A stretch of 64,000 nucleotides of DNA from Takakia lepidozioides (taxonomy: Eukaryota > Streptophyta > Takakiopsida > Takakiales > Takakiaceae). The stretch lies in the NCBI GenBank assembly GCA_030704615.1, contig CM060734.1, positions 12,836,001 to 12,900,000 of the forward strand. The letters are read 5' to 3'. The position numbers and the translations under genes were made by a program. The notes under the pieces are model-generated. The model did not search any database. It was not told the DNA's origin and worked only from the letters and a program-made list of their open reading frames with translations. Positions 21,382-32,241 of this stretch are shown here, one piece after another; the first letter of the stretch is position 1, and each line of letters starts with the position of its first letter.

Positions 21382-22106
21382 TGTCGCGGCCCTTTGCCTT
21401 GAGGGCAGGGGGTCGGGACACATGAGGGGCTGCCCCTGTGGTGGGGGCAACGGCAGCGATAGGTATGGGGGGTTGAAGCACCCTTGAGTGCCCAAGGCAC
21501 TCAGGGAAGCGGAGGCGCTCACTAGGTGGAGCCCCGCACACCGGGTTGCGGTGGGGTGGCTCCACAAGGGGTGGTGGTAGCTTAGCGGGACTTAGTGGGG
21601 GTGGCATAGGACTCACCATGGGGGCGGAGACCTCGTGGTGGGAGTCGTGGGGAGTTTTGGGACTCATCACGGTCCATAGGGGCCGTGGTGAGCGGGCCAA
21701 GACTCACCGCGACTCATCACCAGGAGTCGAGGGTTTTCGTGGTGGTTCGCCATAAAATGGCATGGCTGGTTGTGGAACCCCCGCGGACAGCTACAGAAGT
21801 ATATATAAGGGGAGTAGTAACCCCGAGAACGGTGCAAGCCCGTTGGTGACCAAAAACTAGTGAGTAAGCGAGCGAGCCGGAAAGCGACCAAAGAGTGGGG
21901 AGCTGTTCCGGACTGCCATCTACCAAAGGGAATTCTCCTAGTCCCAATTAGGTGGAGGGTTTTAGAGGGAAGCGAAGGGGGACCGTTATGTCCCGGTGAG
22001 CAGCCGAAGCTCCAAGTTGGCCCGGCGGCCAGGTTGGGAGTCAGCGCGCGCATCAAAGCGAGTAACTATGACTTGAAGGGAGTTTACCGAAGTGAGGTGC
22101 GCGACA
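21382..22106 (+). repeat. Family B 5' LTR (plus copy)
   Basis: 725 bp, TGTCGCGG...GCGCGACA. It differs from the 3' LTR at about seven substitutions and four one-base indels. TATATAAG at 21802 is the likely promoter TATA box. Confidence 0.95.
21802..21809 (+). promoter_or_regulatory. LTR TATA box
   Basis: TATATAAG sits about 300 bases before the LTR end and is conserved in all four family-B LTRs (27957 on +; about 34791 and 53391 on -). Confidence 0.55.
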
Positions 22107-22108
22107 CT

Positions 22109-22120
22109 TGGTATCAGAGC
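22109..22120 (+). promoter_or_regulatory. Primer binding site, initiator tRNA-Met 3' end
   Basis: TGGTATCAGAGC follows the LTR after two bases and is complementary to the 3' end of plant initiator tRNA-Met, the common primer of plant LTR elements. Confidence 0.9.
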
Positions 22121-22161
22121 TTAGAGTTCAGTACGCGATCGTCCTTGGGATTGGCCTCATC

Positions 22162-23240
22162 ATGGGGTCGGGCAAGCCGAAGCGAAAGCGGAACGGCCCA
22201 AAAGATGATGATCCCGGTGAGCCCGATGGGGGCGACGTGTCACCGAGGCGGCCGTTTGAGGAAGCGATGCATGTTTCCGAAAACGAGGCCGCCCAAGAGC
22301 GGGAGGAATCCAAGGAGTCGGAGCCCGAGGAATCCTTGAGAGCTCCGAGAAACCAAGAGATGCCTCCCATGCCGGCAGCCTTTTGGGAAGGGTTGTTGGC
22401 GCAGTTTGGCGGGACGTTGAAAGACGTGTTGAAGGCGGCTAATGCCACTTCCGCTAAGGCAAAGTTTAAGGTGAAGCCTAAGGAACCCGGCACCTTCGAG
22501 GGCGTCCGAAATCGGAAGGCACTCAACACCTGGCTCTTGGAGCTAGAGCAGTACTTCCGGGCGGCCAAGTTGAGTGACGAGGATCGGGTGGAAGTGGCTC
22601 CCACCTATTTGAGGGGCTATGCTCAACAATGGTGGCAGAAACGCCTTCACGACCGAGGTCCAAGCCGGAAACCTTGAACTGGAGTGGGTTCAAGGAATTG
22701 ATGAAGAGACAGTTTGTGCCCCTCAACGCGTCCTGGCTTGCCCGGGACAAGATGAGGAATTTGAAGCAAACAGATGACATTCGGGGGTATGTCCAGGCTT
22801 TCAATGTGCTGTTGCTCGAAGTCGCGGACATGGCAGAACCAGAAATGGTCTTCAACTTTGTGGTGGGACTGGCCCCATGGGCCAGAAGGAAGTTGGAGGA
22901 GAAGCCACCCAAGACTTTGAACGAGGCAATTGAGAGGGCTGAATGTTTCTCAGATGTCCCTAGGGGTGAAAGACAAGGCCGTACGGAGCTGAACCACAAG
23001 AAGATTCGGCGGGAAGGTGACTCCTTCCGACCGGAAAAGAAGTGGGATAGGCCACGCGGCGACATTGGCACGTGGAAATCGAAGGGAGGGCCTTCACACG
23101 TCAAGGCGGCACCGGTGCTTCGAAAGGAAAAGCGGGTGGAGCGGCTTATGGCGGACAGAAGGCGACCTTTGATGGAGTGTGTTTCAATTGCGGGAAGCCC
23201 GGGCACATGGCCAAGAAATGCACGAAGCCCTGGCAATTGA
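22162..23240 (+). pseudogene. Family B gag (plus copy), frameshifted
   Basis: ATG 22162 opens MGSGKPKRKRNGPKDD, in the same place as in the minus copy. An acidic N-terminus (EESKESEPEESL) is followed by capsid-type sequence: EPGTFEGVRNRKALNTWLLE, AAKLSDEDRVEVAPTYLRG, AQQWWQKR. A one-base shift near 22670 moves the reading to 22629-23240 (FKELMKRQFVP, DDIRGYVQAFNVLLLEVADM). It shifts again before the zinc knuckle. Gag forms the particle that packages element RNA. Confidence 0.85.
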
Positions 23241-23653
23241 ACATGACTCGGGCGACCACGGAGCTGTCGGAAGATACCATCAGTCGCTTGGTGGAAGCGG
23301 TGGTCGCCAGGACTTGCAAGGTAGGCAAATTTTCTTGTGAGTTGTATCAGGAAACTGGCGCCTTACGAAAAGGGAGTCAGTTATTGTTCGTGGATGGGAT
23401 AATATCCGGAACTAATGTGTCGTTGTTGGTGGACACAGGAGCGTCGCACTCCTTCATGACACCGGCAACGGCACAAAAGCTGGGACTCCCGACAAGTGAC
23501 GTGGGGGCCTCTATTGAGGTGCGTTCTGCCAAAGGAGAACCACAGTTGGCGACAAGGTTGGCGTTGATGTTCCTCTTCAACTGGGGAGTTGGGAGGGACG
23601 TGAGAACTTCACCATCTGCGAGATCGATGGAGTGGATCTCATTTTGGGGATGA
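23072..23653 (+). pseudogene. Family B zinc knuckle and aspartic protease (plus copy)
   Basis: The frame carries the CCHC knuckle CFNCGKPGHMAKKC, then the retropepsin active site LLVDTGASHSFM (catalytic Asp in DTG). The protease cuts the polyprotein. The frame is lost near 23575-23650 through small deletions, and 23654-23900 retains protein-level remains ([10 protein letters not shown]) in changing frames. Confidence 0.8.
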
Positions 23654-23900
23654 CCTTTTTGAGCAAATCCGGAGCGGTCATAGATGGCCGCAAGAGAGTA
23701 GTCACGCTGCCATGTGGGAATGGTGGCGAGGTTTTACGAGTGTCAGAAACGCCAAATCCGTGGGAGGGCGAATAAACCTTCTGTCAGCAAGGAGTGGGCC
23801 GTGGAGGAGGCACACGGCCCCAGTTTTGCTTTACATTAGAAGTGAAGGGAGAAGGCGATGAGCCCAGATTGGATCAAGGGGATTTTGGAGAAACCAGGAT

Positions 23901-25140
23901 GTGATGCCGGAGGATTTACCAAGCGGCTTGCCACCGCGAAGAGGAGTTGACCACAAGATTGAGGTGATACCGGGATCGGAACCGCCTGCCAAGGCGCCCT
24001 ACCGGTTGAGCCACAGAGAGTTGGTCGAGCTGAAGACTCAGCTCAAGGATCTAATGTCAAAGGGTACATCCGGCCGAGTAAGTCACCTTACGGAGCCCCG
24101 GTGCTATTTGCAGACAAGAAGGATGGGACGCTGCGGATGTGTGTCGATTACAGGGCTCTGAATAAGGTGACTATAAAAAACCGGTACCCTTTGCCAAGGA
24201 TCGACGACCTCTTCGATCGGTTGGCAGGAGCGAAGTATTTCAGCCGGATCGACTTGCGCTCCGGCTATCACCAAATTCGGGTGGCGGAAGGAGATGAGGA
24301 GAAGACCGCGTGCAGGACAAGGTATGGTTCATATGAGTTCTTGGTGATGCCTTTTGGGCTCACCAATGCACCAGCGACATTTAGCACGCTGATGAACAGC
24401 CTTTTCCAGGAGTGGTTGGATGACTTTGTGATCGTGTACATCGACGACATCTTGGTGTACTCGAAAACAAAGGAGGAGCACCTGGAGCACCTCAAAAGGG
24501 TGTTCCAAAAATTGCGGGAAGGGAAGCTGTATGCCAAAGCTTCAAAGTGCGAATTCGGGGTCACAAAAGTGGAGTTCCTGGGGCATGTGATTACACAGGA
24601 TGGGATCAAAATGGATGACAGAAAGGTGAGGGCGATCTTGGACTGGGAGCCTCCGACTTCGGTCCCGGGAGTGCGATCCTTCCTAGGACTCGCCTCCTAT
24701 TACCGGAAGTATGTGAGAAATTTCGCCAAGATCGCGGGGCCGCTGTCGGACCTTCTGTGTAAATCCAAAGTCTGGGTATGGAACACATTTTGTGGCCAAG
24801 CTTTTGCTGAATTGAAGCAGCGGAGACTTCGCGATTGGGGGTGTACTTATGCAAGATGGACGTCCAGTGGCTTACGAAAGTAAGAAACTGAATGAAGTGG
24901 AGCGACGGTGGCCGACGCACGAAAAGAGATGAAGGCGGTGGTGCATTGCCTTGAGCTTGGCGCCACTATGTTGGTTCCAACCCAGTGAAGGTGTTCACGG
25001 ACAATGTCACGGTGAAGTATTTTGCCACGCAGCCCAAGTTGTCCCAAAACAACTTAGGTGGCAAGATACTTTGGCAGTGTTCGACGTGGATATCCAGTAC
25101 AAACCGGGACGGGACAATGTGGTGGCCGATGCTTTAAGTA
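23901..25140 (+). pseudogene. Family B reverse transcriptase and RNase H (plus copy)
   Basis: The RT is readable in the 24101-24883 frame: [27 protein letters not shown] (first Asp), [15 protein letters not shown], then the active site [23 protein letters not shown] and [15 protein letters not shown] mark the connection domain. After AFAELKQR a stretch of roughly 55-65 bases present in the minus copy is missing, removing the TDAS segment with the first RNase H aspartate. Downstream pieces (DVDIQYKPGRDNVVADALSRK, about 25086-25145) finish RNase H. The copy cannot encode a functional enzyme. Confidence 0.85.
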
Positions 25141-26635
25141 GAAAGCAGCAGCTCTTGTTGGTGTACAAGGGCGAGACGGCGCTCCAAAGGAAGATCCGGA
25201 AGGCTTGCCGGAAGGATGAGCTGGCAAAGTCCGTGATGCAGGACTTGAGGATGGGGGTTAAATCGCAGTTCCACTTGCAAAATGGACTGCTCCGGTATAA
25301 GCAAAAACGTCTCTACGTGCCGAAGGGAGGGATCAGGATAGCCTCTTGAGAGAATGCCATGATAGCCCGCTTGCGGGCCACGGCGGAGCCAAGCGCACTG
25401 CGGCACTCTTGAAGAAAGAGTATTTCTGGCCCAAACTGAGGGAGGAGGCAGAGGAGTATGTCAAGACATGCACCACATGCCAACAAAACCGGAGCGAGTA
25501 CAAAAAGCAAGCGGGGCTGTTACAACCCTTGCCGATTCCAGAGGGGACTTGGGAAAGCGTCTCGATGGATTTCATGACTGCTATGCCGCTGTCAAAAGGA
25601 TTCGATGCAATCATGGTGGTGGTGGATAGGTTCAGTAAAATGGGCCATTTCATCCCCACCAAGGAGACGGCAACGGCGCAGGAGACAGGGCGACTTTACT
25701 TCGCCCACGTCTTAAAGCATCATGGAGTCCCGAAGGATATTGTCTCAGATCGTGATCCAAAGTTTACGAGTAAATTTTGGAGGACACTTTGGAAGAAGAT
25801 GGGGACGAGGCTGAAGATGAGCACCGCCTTCCGACCTACGACGGACGGCCAAACGGAAAGAGTGAATTCCGTAGTGAAGCAATTCTTGCGGAATTATGTG
25901 TCGGCAGACCAATCAGACTAGATGGAACACTTAGATGCGGCAGAGTTCTGTTATAATAACACAGAACACTCCGCAACAGGAGTTTCCCCTTTTCGTATTG
26001 GTCTATGGAAAAGCACCTCTGGTGCCGACAAGTTGGGCCGCCCAGGACGTTGAGGAACGGCAGTAGCGGCGGTACTGGAAGAACGCGAGCGTTTGTTGAA
26101 GCTCGCAAAGTACAACATTGCCAAAGCTAGGAAACGGTATGAAAGGCAGGCGAATCGGAAGCGGAGGGAAGTGAAGTTTGAGGCAGGAACAGAGGTCTGG
26201 TTGAACGTCAAGAATTTCCGACTACCTCCGGAAGTGAGTCCGAAGTTCGTACCTCCGTATGCGGGACCCTTTCGCATTCGGAAGGTTATGAATGAGGATG
26301 TGTATGAATTGGAGCTGCCGGCAAACAGCAAGGTGCACCAGTATTCCATGTCTCCCTTTTGAAACCTTACTTCAAAGATGAAGCGCGTCCGAATCGACAT
26401 CAAGTGTTGCGTCCGCCACCTATGCTGTTGGATCATGAAAATGAACCTGAGTACGAGGTGGAGGCAATACTTAAGTCGATGAGGTTCAAGAACCGAGAAA
26501 TGGAGTATCTCGTCAAATGGAAGGGCTATCATCATGTGGAGGCATCTTGGGTGCGTGCCTCAGAAATGGGAAACGCATCCGAGGCGGTTGCAGCTTTCGA
26601 AGGGCGACCTCAAAAGCGGAAGAAACGTTGATGGG
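25141..26635 (+). pseudogene. Family B integrase with chromodomain (plus copy)
   Basis: The zinc-binding part reads H..PLAGHGG and CTTCQQNRSEYKKQ. The core has SMDFMTAMP (first Asp), VSDRDPKFTS (second) and TDGQTERVNSV (Glu). A stop after ADQSD at 25918 (TAG for the minus copy's Trp codon TGG) and frameshifts near 25990-26060 and 26340 interrupt it. The tail ends in a chromodomain (YEVEAILKS, MEYLVKWKGYHHVEASW; 26440-26560). Integrase inserts the element; the chromodomain reads methylated histone H3 and directs insertion to heterochromatin in chromoviruses. Confidence 0.85.
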
Positions 26636-27536
26636 GACATCAACCTTGGAGCGTGGGGGAGGAAATGCATGCTTAGCCCGGCTTAGCTAGCTTAGGAATC
26701 CGATTACAAAAAACTGTATTGTACAAAAATTTGTTATAAAGGAAATGGGTTCCAAATGTTGTGCGTCCTATTTGTTTGGAATGGTGATGCATGGTATGGT
26801 TGGCTAGTGTGTAGAATGCATGCTAGCTTATAAAAGTGGGAGAGGTAAATTGGGTTAATCGTGTGTTTGCGTAGTGCCGAAATCGGGTGACCCCCATCCA
26901 AGGGACAAGGAAACTTGCGACTTCTTTGGGAGTTCACGTGCTAGTGCGCACCTGGCGCGTGCGCGTACTATAACTGCGCTACCGAGGGGGTTGCCTTGTA
27001 GTGCGGGCTAACGCGGAAGCTACGTGCTTCCGTTCACGTACTATAATCGTGTAGCCTCGGGACGAAGTCGTAGTGCGGCTTCGGCGTGTTCCCGTACCTC
27101 AGGCCAGCATTCCAAGGCGGACCCAATTGTAGTGATTAGGGCGCACGGTTGGTTCAAGGTTATCTTCCTAGTCAAAGAGGGTTCCAGGTGAACCCTTGCT
27201 CAAGGTGATGCCAAAAGCGGCATCATGAGCGATCGCAAGCAATGTTGTTGCAGTAAGGCGATTCGATCCTCGGGGAGGATCGTTCCTTGGCCTTGAAGTA
27301 GGCCAAGAAGAGTGCACTGGGAGGAGCTGGAGAGGCTCCACCCTTGGCCGGGACTTGGAGGAAGTCGGCCGAACTAGCTAGTGGAGAGTAGAGTCAAGTG
27401 TGGGGTTTGGTTCTTTGCCATGGGACGCCATGGTGCGGAAACAAACTCAGTGATGTGGGACGCCACAACTTGGATGTTCGTTTCTACAAAATGGACAAGT
27501 CGATGAGGACATCGACTCCCTGTTGGTAGGGGTGTG
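26636..27536 (+). other. Family B 3' untranslated region (plus copy)
   Basis: About 900 bases without coding capacity. They contain inverted motifs (AAGCTACGTGCTTCC around 27017-27031, and paired GTAGTGCG/CGTACTATA words) and are well conserved with the minus copy (47657-48470). Confidence 0.8.
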
Positions 27537-28265
27537 TGTCACGGCCCTTTGCCTTGAGGGCAGGGGGTCGGGACACATGAGGGGCTGCCCCTGTGGTGGG
27601 GGCAGCGGCAGCGATAGGTATGGGGGGCTGAAGCACCCTTGAGTGCCCAAGGCACTCAGGGAAGCGGAGGCGCTCACTAGGTGGAAGCCCCGCACACCGG
27701 GTTGCGGTGGGGGTGGCTCCACAAGGGGTGGTGGTAGCTTAGCGGGACTTAGTGGGGGTGACATAGGACTCACCATGGGGGCGGAGACCTCGTGGTGGGA
27801 GTCGTGGGGAGTTTTGGGACTCGTCACGATCCATAGGGGCCGTGGTGAGCGGGCCAAGACTCACCGCGACTCATCACCAGGAGTCGAGGGTTTTCGTGGT
27901 GGTTCGCCATAAAATGGCATGGCTGGTTGTGGAACCCCCGCGGACAGCTACAGAAGTATATATAAGGGGAGTAGTAACCCCGAGAACGGTGCAAGCCCGT
28001 TGGTGACCAAAAACTAGTGAGTAAGCGAGCAAGCCGGAAAGCGACCAAAGAGTGGGGAGCTGTTCCGGACTGCCATCTACCAAAGGGAATTCTCCTAGTC
28101 CCAATTAGGTGGAGGGTTTTAGAGGGAAGCGAAGGGGGACCGTTATGTCCCGGTGAGCAGCCGAAGCTCCAAGTTGGCCCGGCGGCCAGGTTGGGAGTCA
28201 GGCGCGCGCATCAAAGCGAGTAACTATGACTTGAAGGGGAGTTTACCGAAGTGAGGTGCGCGACA
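27537..28265 (+). repeat. Family B 3' LTR (plus copy)
   Basis: 729 bp, TGTCACGG...GCGCGACA, followed by the target duplication TTATG at 28266-28270. Confidence 0.95.
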
Positions 28266-28455
28266 TTATGTATGTTCATAGCGTGGTGTAGTAAAAACTT
28301 ACAGATGCGTGAGCATCATTGATTCCATGGATTGCCTTGTAGATTGATAAGCCGCGTACTTCTTGGTATTTCAATAGTGTTGGATAGCTTCTTTATAACT
28401 TACTGGCTACTCTATAAACAGCTATGAGCAAGCAGTGAAATCAGTATTTTCAATA
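28266..28455 (+). repeat. Copia 3' LTR, second part
   Basis: Resumes exactly at TTATGTATGTTCATAGCG and matches 18230-18422 of the 5' LTR, ending near TTTTCAATA. Confidence 0.85.
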
Positions 28456-29170
28456 CACATGACTGAAATGAATGTATAAATAGCTCTAAAGGCAGCTGAT
28501 GGCCATTGCTACAAATGATGGAACCAGAGTTGTGCCGTGCCTAGCTTACGACACCAGCTCCAATGGTATGTCCCAATCGGCCACAACACGGCCATGCAAC
28601 GGCAGCAGACCACAACAGAGTAGTGTGGCCCCGAATCTTCCGTTTCAGATCCACTCAACGCCTTATTCTAATCCAGAAGATTAACATTTCTATGAAGTAC
28701 TTCATGAGTGCCTGCAACCTCCTATGGCCCCACATAAACCAGCAAGAAACGGCCGCCTCCAGCAGTTCACCCGTTCTTTTGAAGTTTGAACTCGTATTAC
28801 AATCGAATGGGCATCTTCACAATGAAACCAACGCAACTTAACCACCATTACAACGGGTGTTGACTCTTGTCATTGGGTCGATCCGAAAGCCACCAAGTCT
28901 GACGCCAACACTCCCGAACAAAATACCAAATTATATAGATACAATACCGAGCTATAATATTATATTGCTTTGTATGGCCATACTCTTTGTACATGTCGTT
29001 GTAACCTGTCTGCACAGATAATCGTCGTTTCAACTAGCAGTGACTATCTCTCCAGACTTTAGAACCTCAACCTAGTGCTAAAACAAACATCCTATCTAGC
29101 TTAGCACTACAAAACTAGATAGTCATCTCTCTCTCGAACCTAGTTATCATTCGTGACGTGTCGTGGTGCT
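28456..29170 (-). repeat. LTR-like relic
   Basis: On the minus strand 29120-29040 matches 35660-35730 of the 12.3-kb element (both have GTGCTAAGCTAGATA and ATGTTTGTTTTAGCA). It may be a diverged LTR of that family. The remaining sequence shows short plus frames without any family. Confidence 0.45.
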
Positions 29171-29321
29171 GACACGTCGGCCGTTACGTCGAATCCGGAC
29201 GTTTACCTATGTAATTTTTTTTACATTTGACTTTTACGATTTACTTCTACCTTTTGTAATGACATGGCAGTCACTGTGTAAAGCAGACAAGGCCAATTAT
29301 TTATATTTATTAATTTCTTTT

Positions 29322-30070
29322 AAAAAATACATCCGCCTATATTGGCGGTCGCATATAATTTTTTATTTCTTAAATGAAGCGACCGCCCATATTGGCGGTC
29401 GCTTGTGATTTAATATTTTGTTAAATAAAGCGGCGGTCGTTTGTATTTTATTATATTTTAAAATAAGCGACCGCCTATATTGGCGGTCGGTTGTAGTTTA
29501 TTATGTTTTAAATGAAGCAACCGCCCAGATTGGCGGTCGCTCGTACTCTATTATATTATTATTATTATATCTTTGATATATTCTGTAAAAATACAGCGAC
29601 CGCCATGTGGTGGTCGCTATAGTTTTTTTTTAAATTTAGCAACCGCCATTTAGCAGCGGTCGCTTATTTTTATTTTTATTCTTAAATAAAGCGTATTCAG
29701 TAAATTTTTGAAAAATGCAGCGACCGCCATTTGGCGGCCATCGCTATTTTTGTTAATAAACAATACAGCGACCACCATTTGGAGGCGGTCGCTCGATTTG
29801 ATTTTGATTCTTAAATTAAGCGACCGCCATTTGGTGGTCGCTTACTTAATATATATTTTAAAATGAAGCGACCGCCATTTAGCGGCAGTCGCTTATTTTT
29901 ATTTTGAATCTTGAATTAAGCGACCGCCAATAGGCGGTCACTTATTTAATATTTTTATTTTTTTTTTTTAAAACAGCGACCGCGGTCGCTCTTCTTGTTT
30001 TTATAAATATAGCGACCACCATGCGGCGGTCGCGTGTTTTTTTTTTTTTCAGAAATCCAAGGACCCGCCG
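29322..30070. repeat. Array of about 14 GCGACCGCC...GGCGGTCGC hairpins
   Basis: Near-perfect palindromes recur every 40-60 bases, for example at 29378, 29467, 29515, 29596, 29639, 29719, 29767, 29818, 29868, 29919, 29975 and 30010. They alternate with AT-rich spacers. Loops vary (CATATT, CATTT, CAATA) while arms stay paired, including compensating changes. This fits a subterminal repeat region of a plant DNA transposon (CACTA or Mutator-like) or a foldback element. Confidence 0.9.
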
Positions 30071-30169
30071 TGTGGCGTTTTTTTTTTTTTTTTAATCATG
30101 AAGCGGCGCCTAGCCAGCCACGTGGCGAGGTGCCACGGGTCAGGAAAAACGAAACAAATGGGATGGAGG

Positions 30170-30245
30170 GAGGTGGTTTTGAACCCTTGACCTCTCCCAT
30201 GTGGGTGCGCGTGGCGAGGTGCCACTGGTCTGTCGCTCCTTTTCA
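30170..30245 (-). repeat. tRNA-like SINE head (candidate), minus strand
   Basis: On the minus strand an A-box-like GCGACAGACCAGTGG (about 30236-30222) is followed about 40 bases later by a B-box-like AAGGGTTCAAAACC (about 30187-30174). Folding of a complete tRNA was not established. Confidence 0.3.
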
Positions 30246-30280
30246 AACATAATGCCATTTTTTTTTTGGGGGGGGGGGGC

Positions 30281-30288
30281 TATATAAA
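30281..30288 (+). promoter_or_regulatory. TATA box before the 30.4-kb gene remnant
   Basis: TATATAAA lies directly after a G-rich run and about 125 bases upstream of ATG 30409, with a CCCCTCTTTTTC pyrimidine patch between them, as in plant core promoters. Confidence 0.5.
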
Positions 30289-30408
30289 CCATTCCCCCCT
30301 CTTTTTCTGATCACTTTTGCCCCTCTCGTGGTGCGGTTCTTTGGCATCCTGTAGTTCTTTCGGACTTCGTCACTTAGCACTGCCAACGGGAGGTGCAAAG
30401 GTGATTAT

Positions 30409-30963
30409 TTGGGGGAGGAGGGAGGTTTTGTCGGTTTTCTATTGGTCAGTCCCACACCCTTGTTCACGGTTCAGTCATCGTATCACCATTTTGCCATTTT
30501 CGGATCTCCGGCGGCCTGTTTTTTTGGCAGAAACTACGAAGACATCATCCACACGCGTCCATTGCCGTTTTCTGAGGTTTTGTCCCCTGTAGTGGGCAAA
30601 GGTTTATACAATGTCGGGGTTGTGAATTTAAGTTCTGGGGCGGGGTCATCTGGGGGTCTTTGGAAGAGAAAACGTGCCCACGAGCGGGATAGCTAGGTCA
30701 ACAAGCCAGACTACCCGGGACCGGATGCCTTGGATAGGGTGAAAGAAGTGGTAATGGATTATTTCAAGGGTAGGGACATGATGAGGCTGGAGAGTGCTTA
30801 TGTCAGGCATGGATGGGAGGGGTTTCAAATTTTCTAGCAAAATATGGAGAGGAAAATGACAAACTCTTTGGCGGGGGTTAAGTGGATGGCGGACAGGGAC
30901 AAGCCGAAGTTCAATCGGTGGATCCAAAGCAGGGCGAAAGACGTCACGAGGAATTTGAGATAG
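30409..30963 (+). pseudogene. Gene remnant with two in-frame TAG codons, family unknown
   Basis: One reading frame runs for 184 codons from ATG 30409 to TAG 30961, broken only by TAG at 30694 and at about 30835. It includes NYEDIIHTRPLPFSEVLSP, a basic WKRKRAHERDS stretch, DYPGPDALDRVKEVVMDYF and VKWMADRDKPKFNRWIQSR. The composition is clearly protein-like across both stops, suggesting CAG to TAG changes in a formerly intact gene. It follows the hairpin array and TATA box, so it may be the first exon of the DNA transposon marked by that array. No transposase motif is recognised. Confidence 0.4.
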
Positions 30964-31859
30964 ACAAGACTGTGAGTGGATGAAAGGTAGTGAGTAAAGT
31001 CCATTATACTTGGAGGCCAGGTATTTGAGTAGCCCACTGTAGATGAGACCGCGTGGGCATTGTGCCTTTGGACTAGCAGGGCTCTCACCACTGGGTGGTC
31101 CGCGAAGGGGCGACCTGCGGCACGCCCGACTCGATCCCGGAGTATCAACATCCTCCGCATCACCTGAAATTTGATCCCGGTCCCTTCTACGATTGTGTCC
31201 GCCAGCCTGTATTGGATCAGGTGCAACGGGTCGCTCCTGACCAGGAAACAAGGTTGGAATTGGGTCCCATTCGATCTGTGGCACCGCCTGACCATCCTCG
31301 AGGGAGGTGGGTCGATGTTTCCTCACCATCGCATCCTAATTAACACACACCACCCCCACTTTCATTTCTCAAAATCCGTTGGCAGAAAAAACCCTATGTC
31401 CCTTTTCCACCCTACGACAGCAAGGGGTCACTACGCCCCAACGCCGGGAGGCCGTAGCGACCCTCACAAATTCAAACTCCAAAACCCAATATCAAAAAAA
31501 TACTCTAAAGAAAAAAAAAAAATCCCAAAAAGACCAGTCCCACATTGCCCAAGGGCCTGAGCCTTTGCCTCAGCCTTAGGAATTTCAAAATTGATAAACA
31601 AAGACGGAGCATCCCTCTGGTGAGAGAACCCAACACAATAAATCCTTCCTCACGTTCTGTCTTCGGGTTGCCCACATCATGGAAAATTTTACTGAGACCC
31701 AGCGCTTTGCGCTTATCAGATTGAACCACTTTTTGGATGTGTGAATCCTAATTAAACCGTTTATCCTTTGAACCCCAAGACCCACAACCAAAACCTATCA
31801 CCATAAAGAAAAACAAACACCCTAGCCCAGAACCATAAAGGAACAAAAAAAACAAAAAC
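30964..31859. other. No gene recognised
   Basis: Frames on both strands overlap without family resemblance. An inverted GC-rich motif (CTACGACAGC...GGCCGTAGCG, 31412-31458) and A-rich runs are present. Confidence 0.3.
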
Positions 31860-32115
31860 AAAAAATCCCTAAAAATCCTTAAAACCCCAAAAAGCCCTAA
31901 ACCCTAACCTACAAAGTAACCCCCTGTTGCCCAGCTACAAGGGGGAGGTTGGGGTTGCCACCCCCTGCCGTTGTGACGCGTTTTTTTGTTGTTGCCATGC
32001 AAGGGGGTTGCAAGCGGCGACGGCCGGCCGTGGCAACCCCCATTTTCAAATTCGAAAATAGGGCGCGGCGCTGGCGTGCCACGGCCGGGGGTGGCACGTC
32101 GGCGCCGCGCCATTT
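31860..32115. repeat. Subterminal-type hairpins with short telomere-like run
   Basis: CCCTAAACCCTAA at about 31895 precedes GC-rich palindromes. The strongest is at 32060-32112, with GGCGCGGCGC and GTGCCACGGCCG facing their complements GGTGGCAC and GGCGCCGCGCC. A similar style of hairpin occurs downstream at 63560-63960, on the other side of the spliced gene. Confidence 0.65.
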
Positions 32116-32241
32116 TGTTTTTTCTTAAGTGCTTGAAGCACCTGCTCTCCCCCCCCCCCCATTTTCGTTTGCTCTTTGGGAGAGAGAGAGAGGTAGGACT
32201 GTGGGGCTTAGGGTGGAGGAAACTCATCTGTAGAGGTAGCC

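Larger units (their letters stand above)
21382..28265 (+). mobile_element. Ty3/gypsy chromovirus, family B, plus-strand copy
   Basis: A complete insertion with 725/729-bp LTRs (TGTC...GACA) and a 5-bp target duplication TTATG (21377-21381 and 28266-28270). Order is gag, protease, RT, RNase H, integrase, chromodomain. Many one- and two-base deletions and a deletion of roughly 55-65 bp in RNase H break pol. The minus-strand copy at 34487-53812 allows direct comparison. Confidence 0.95.
18069..28455 (+). mobile_element. Ty1/copia LTR retrotransposon, split by a chromovirus
   Basis: Two LTRs flank gag and RT/RNase H. The 3' LTR is interrupted at 21381 by a 6.9-kb family-B Ty3/gypsy element and resumes at 28266. 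Without the insertion the element is about 3.5 kb, short because the protease and integrase core are missing. Exact outer ends are uncertain: similarity extends about 30 bases upstream of both LTRs through TCATAG repeats, and I could not match a target duplication. Confidence 0.8.

Noticed and set aside
21382-22106. Frames inside the family-B LTRs (also in the LTRs at 27537, 34487 and 53087)
   Set aside because: They are repeated with every LTR copy on either strand, lack domains and cross the promoter region.
29103-29117. CACTACAAAA, like the terminus of a CACTA transposon
   Set aside because: The surrounding bases align on the minus strand with the LTR-derived sequence at 35660-35730, so the match is part of an LTR-like relic. 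No partner TGTAGTG end was found at a sensible place.
29322-30070. CRISPR-like regular repeats
   Set aside because: Repeats are palindromic, vary in sequence and have AT-rich spacers of related sequence. The context is a plant-type nuclear genome.
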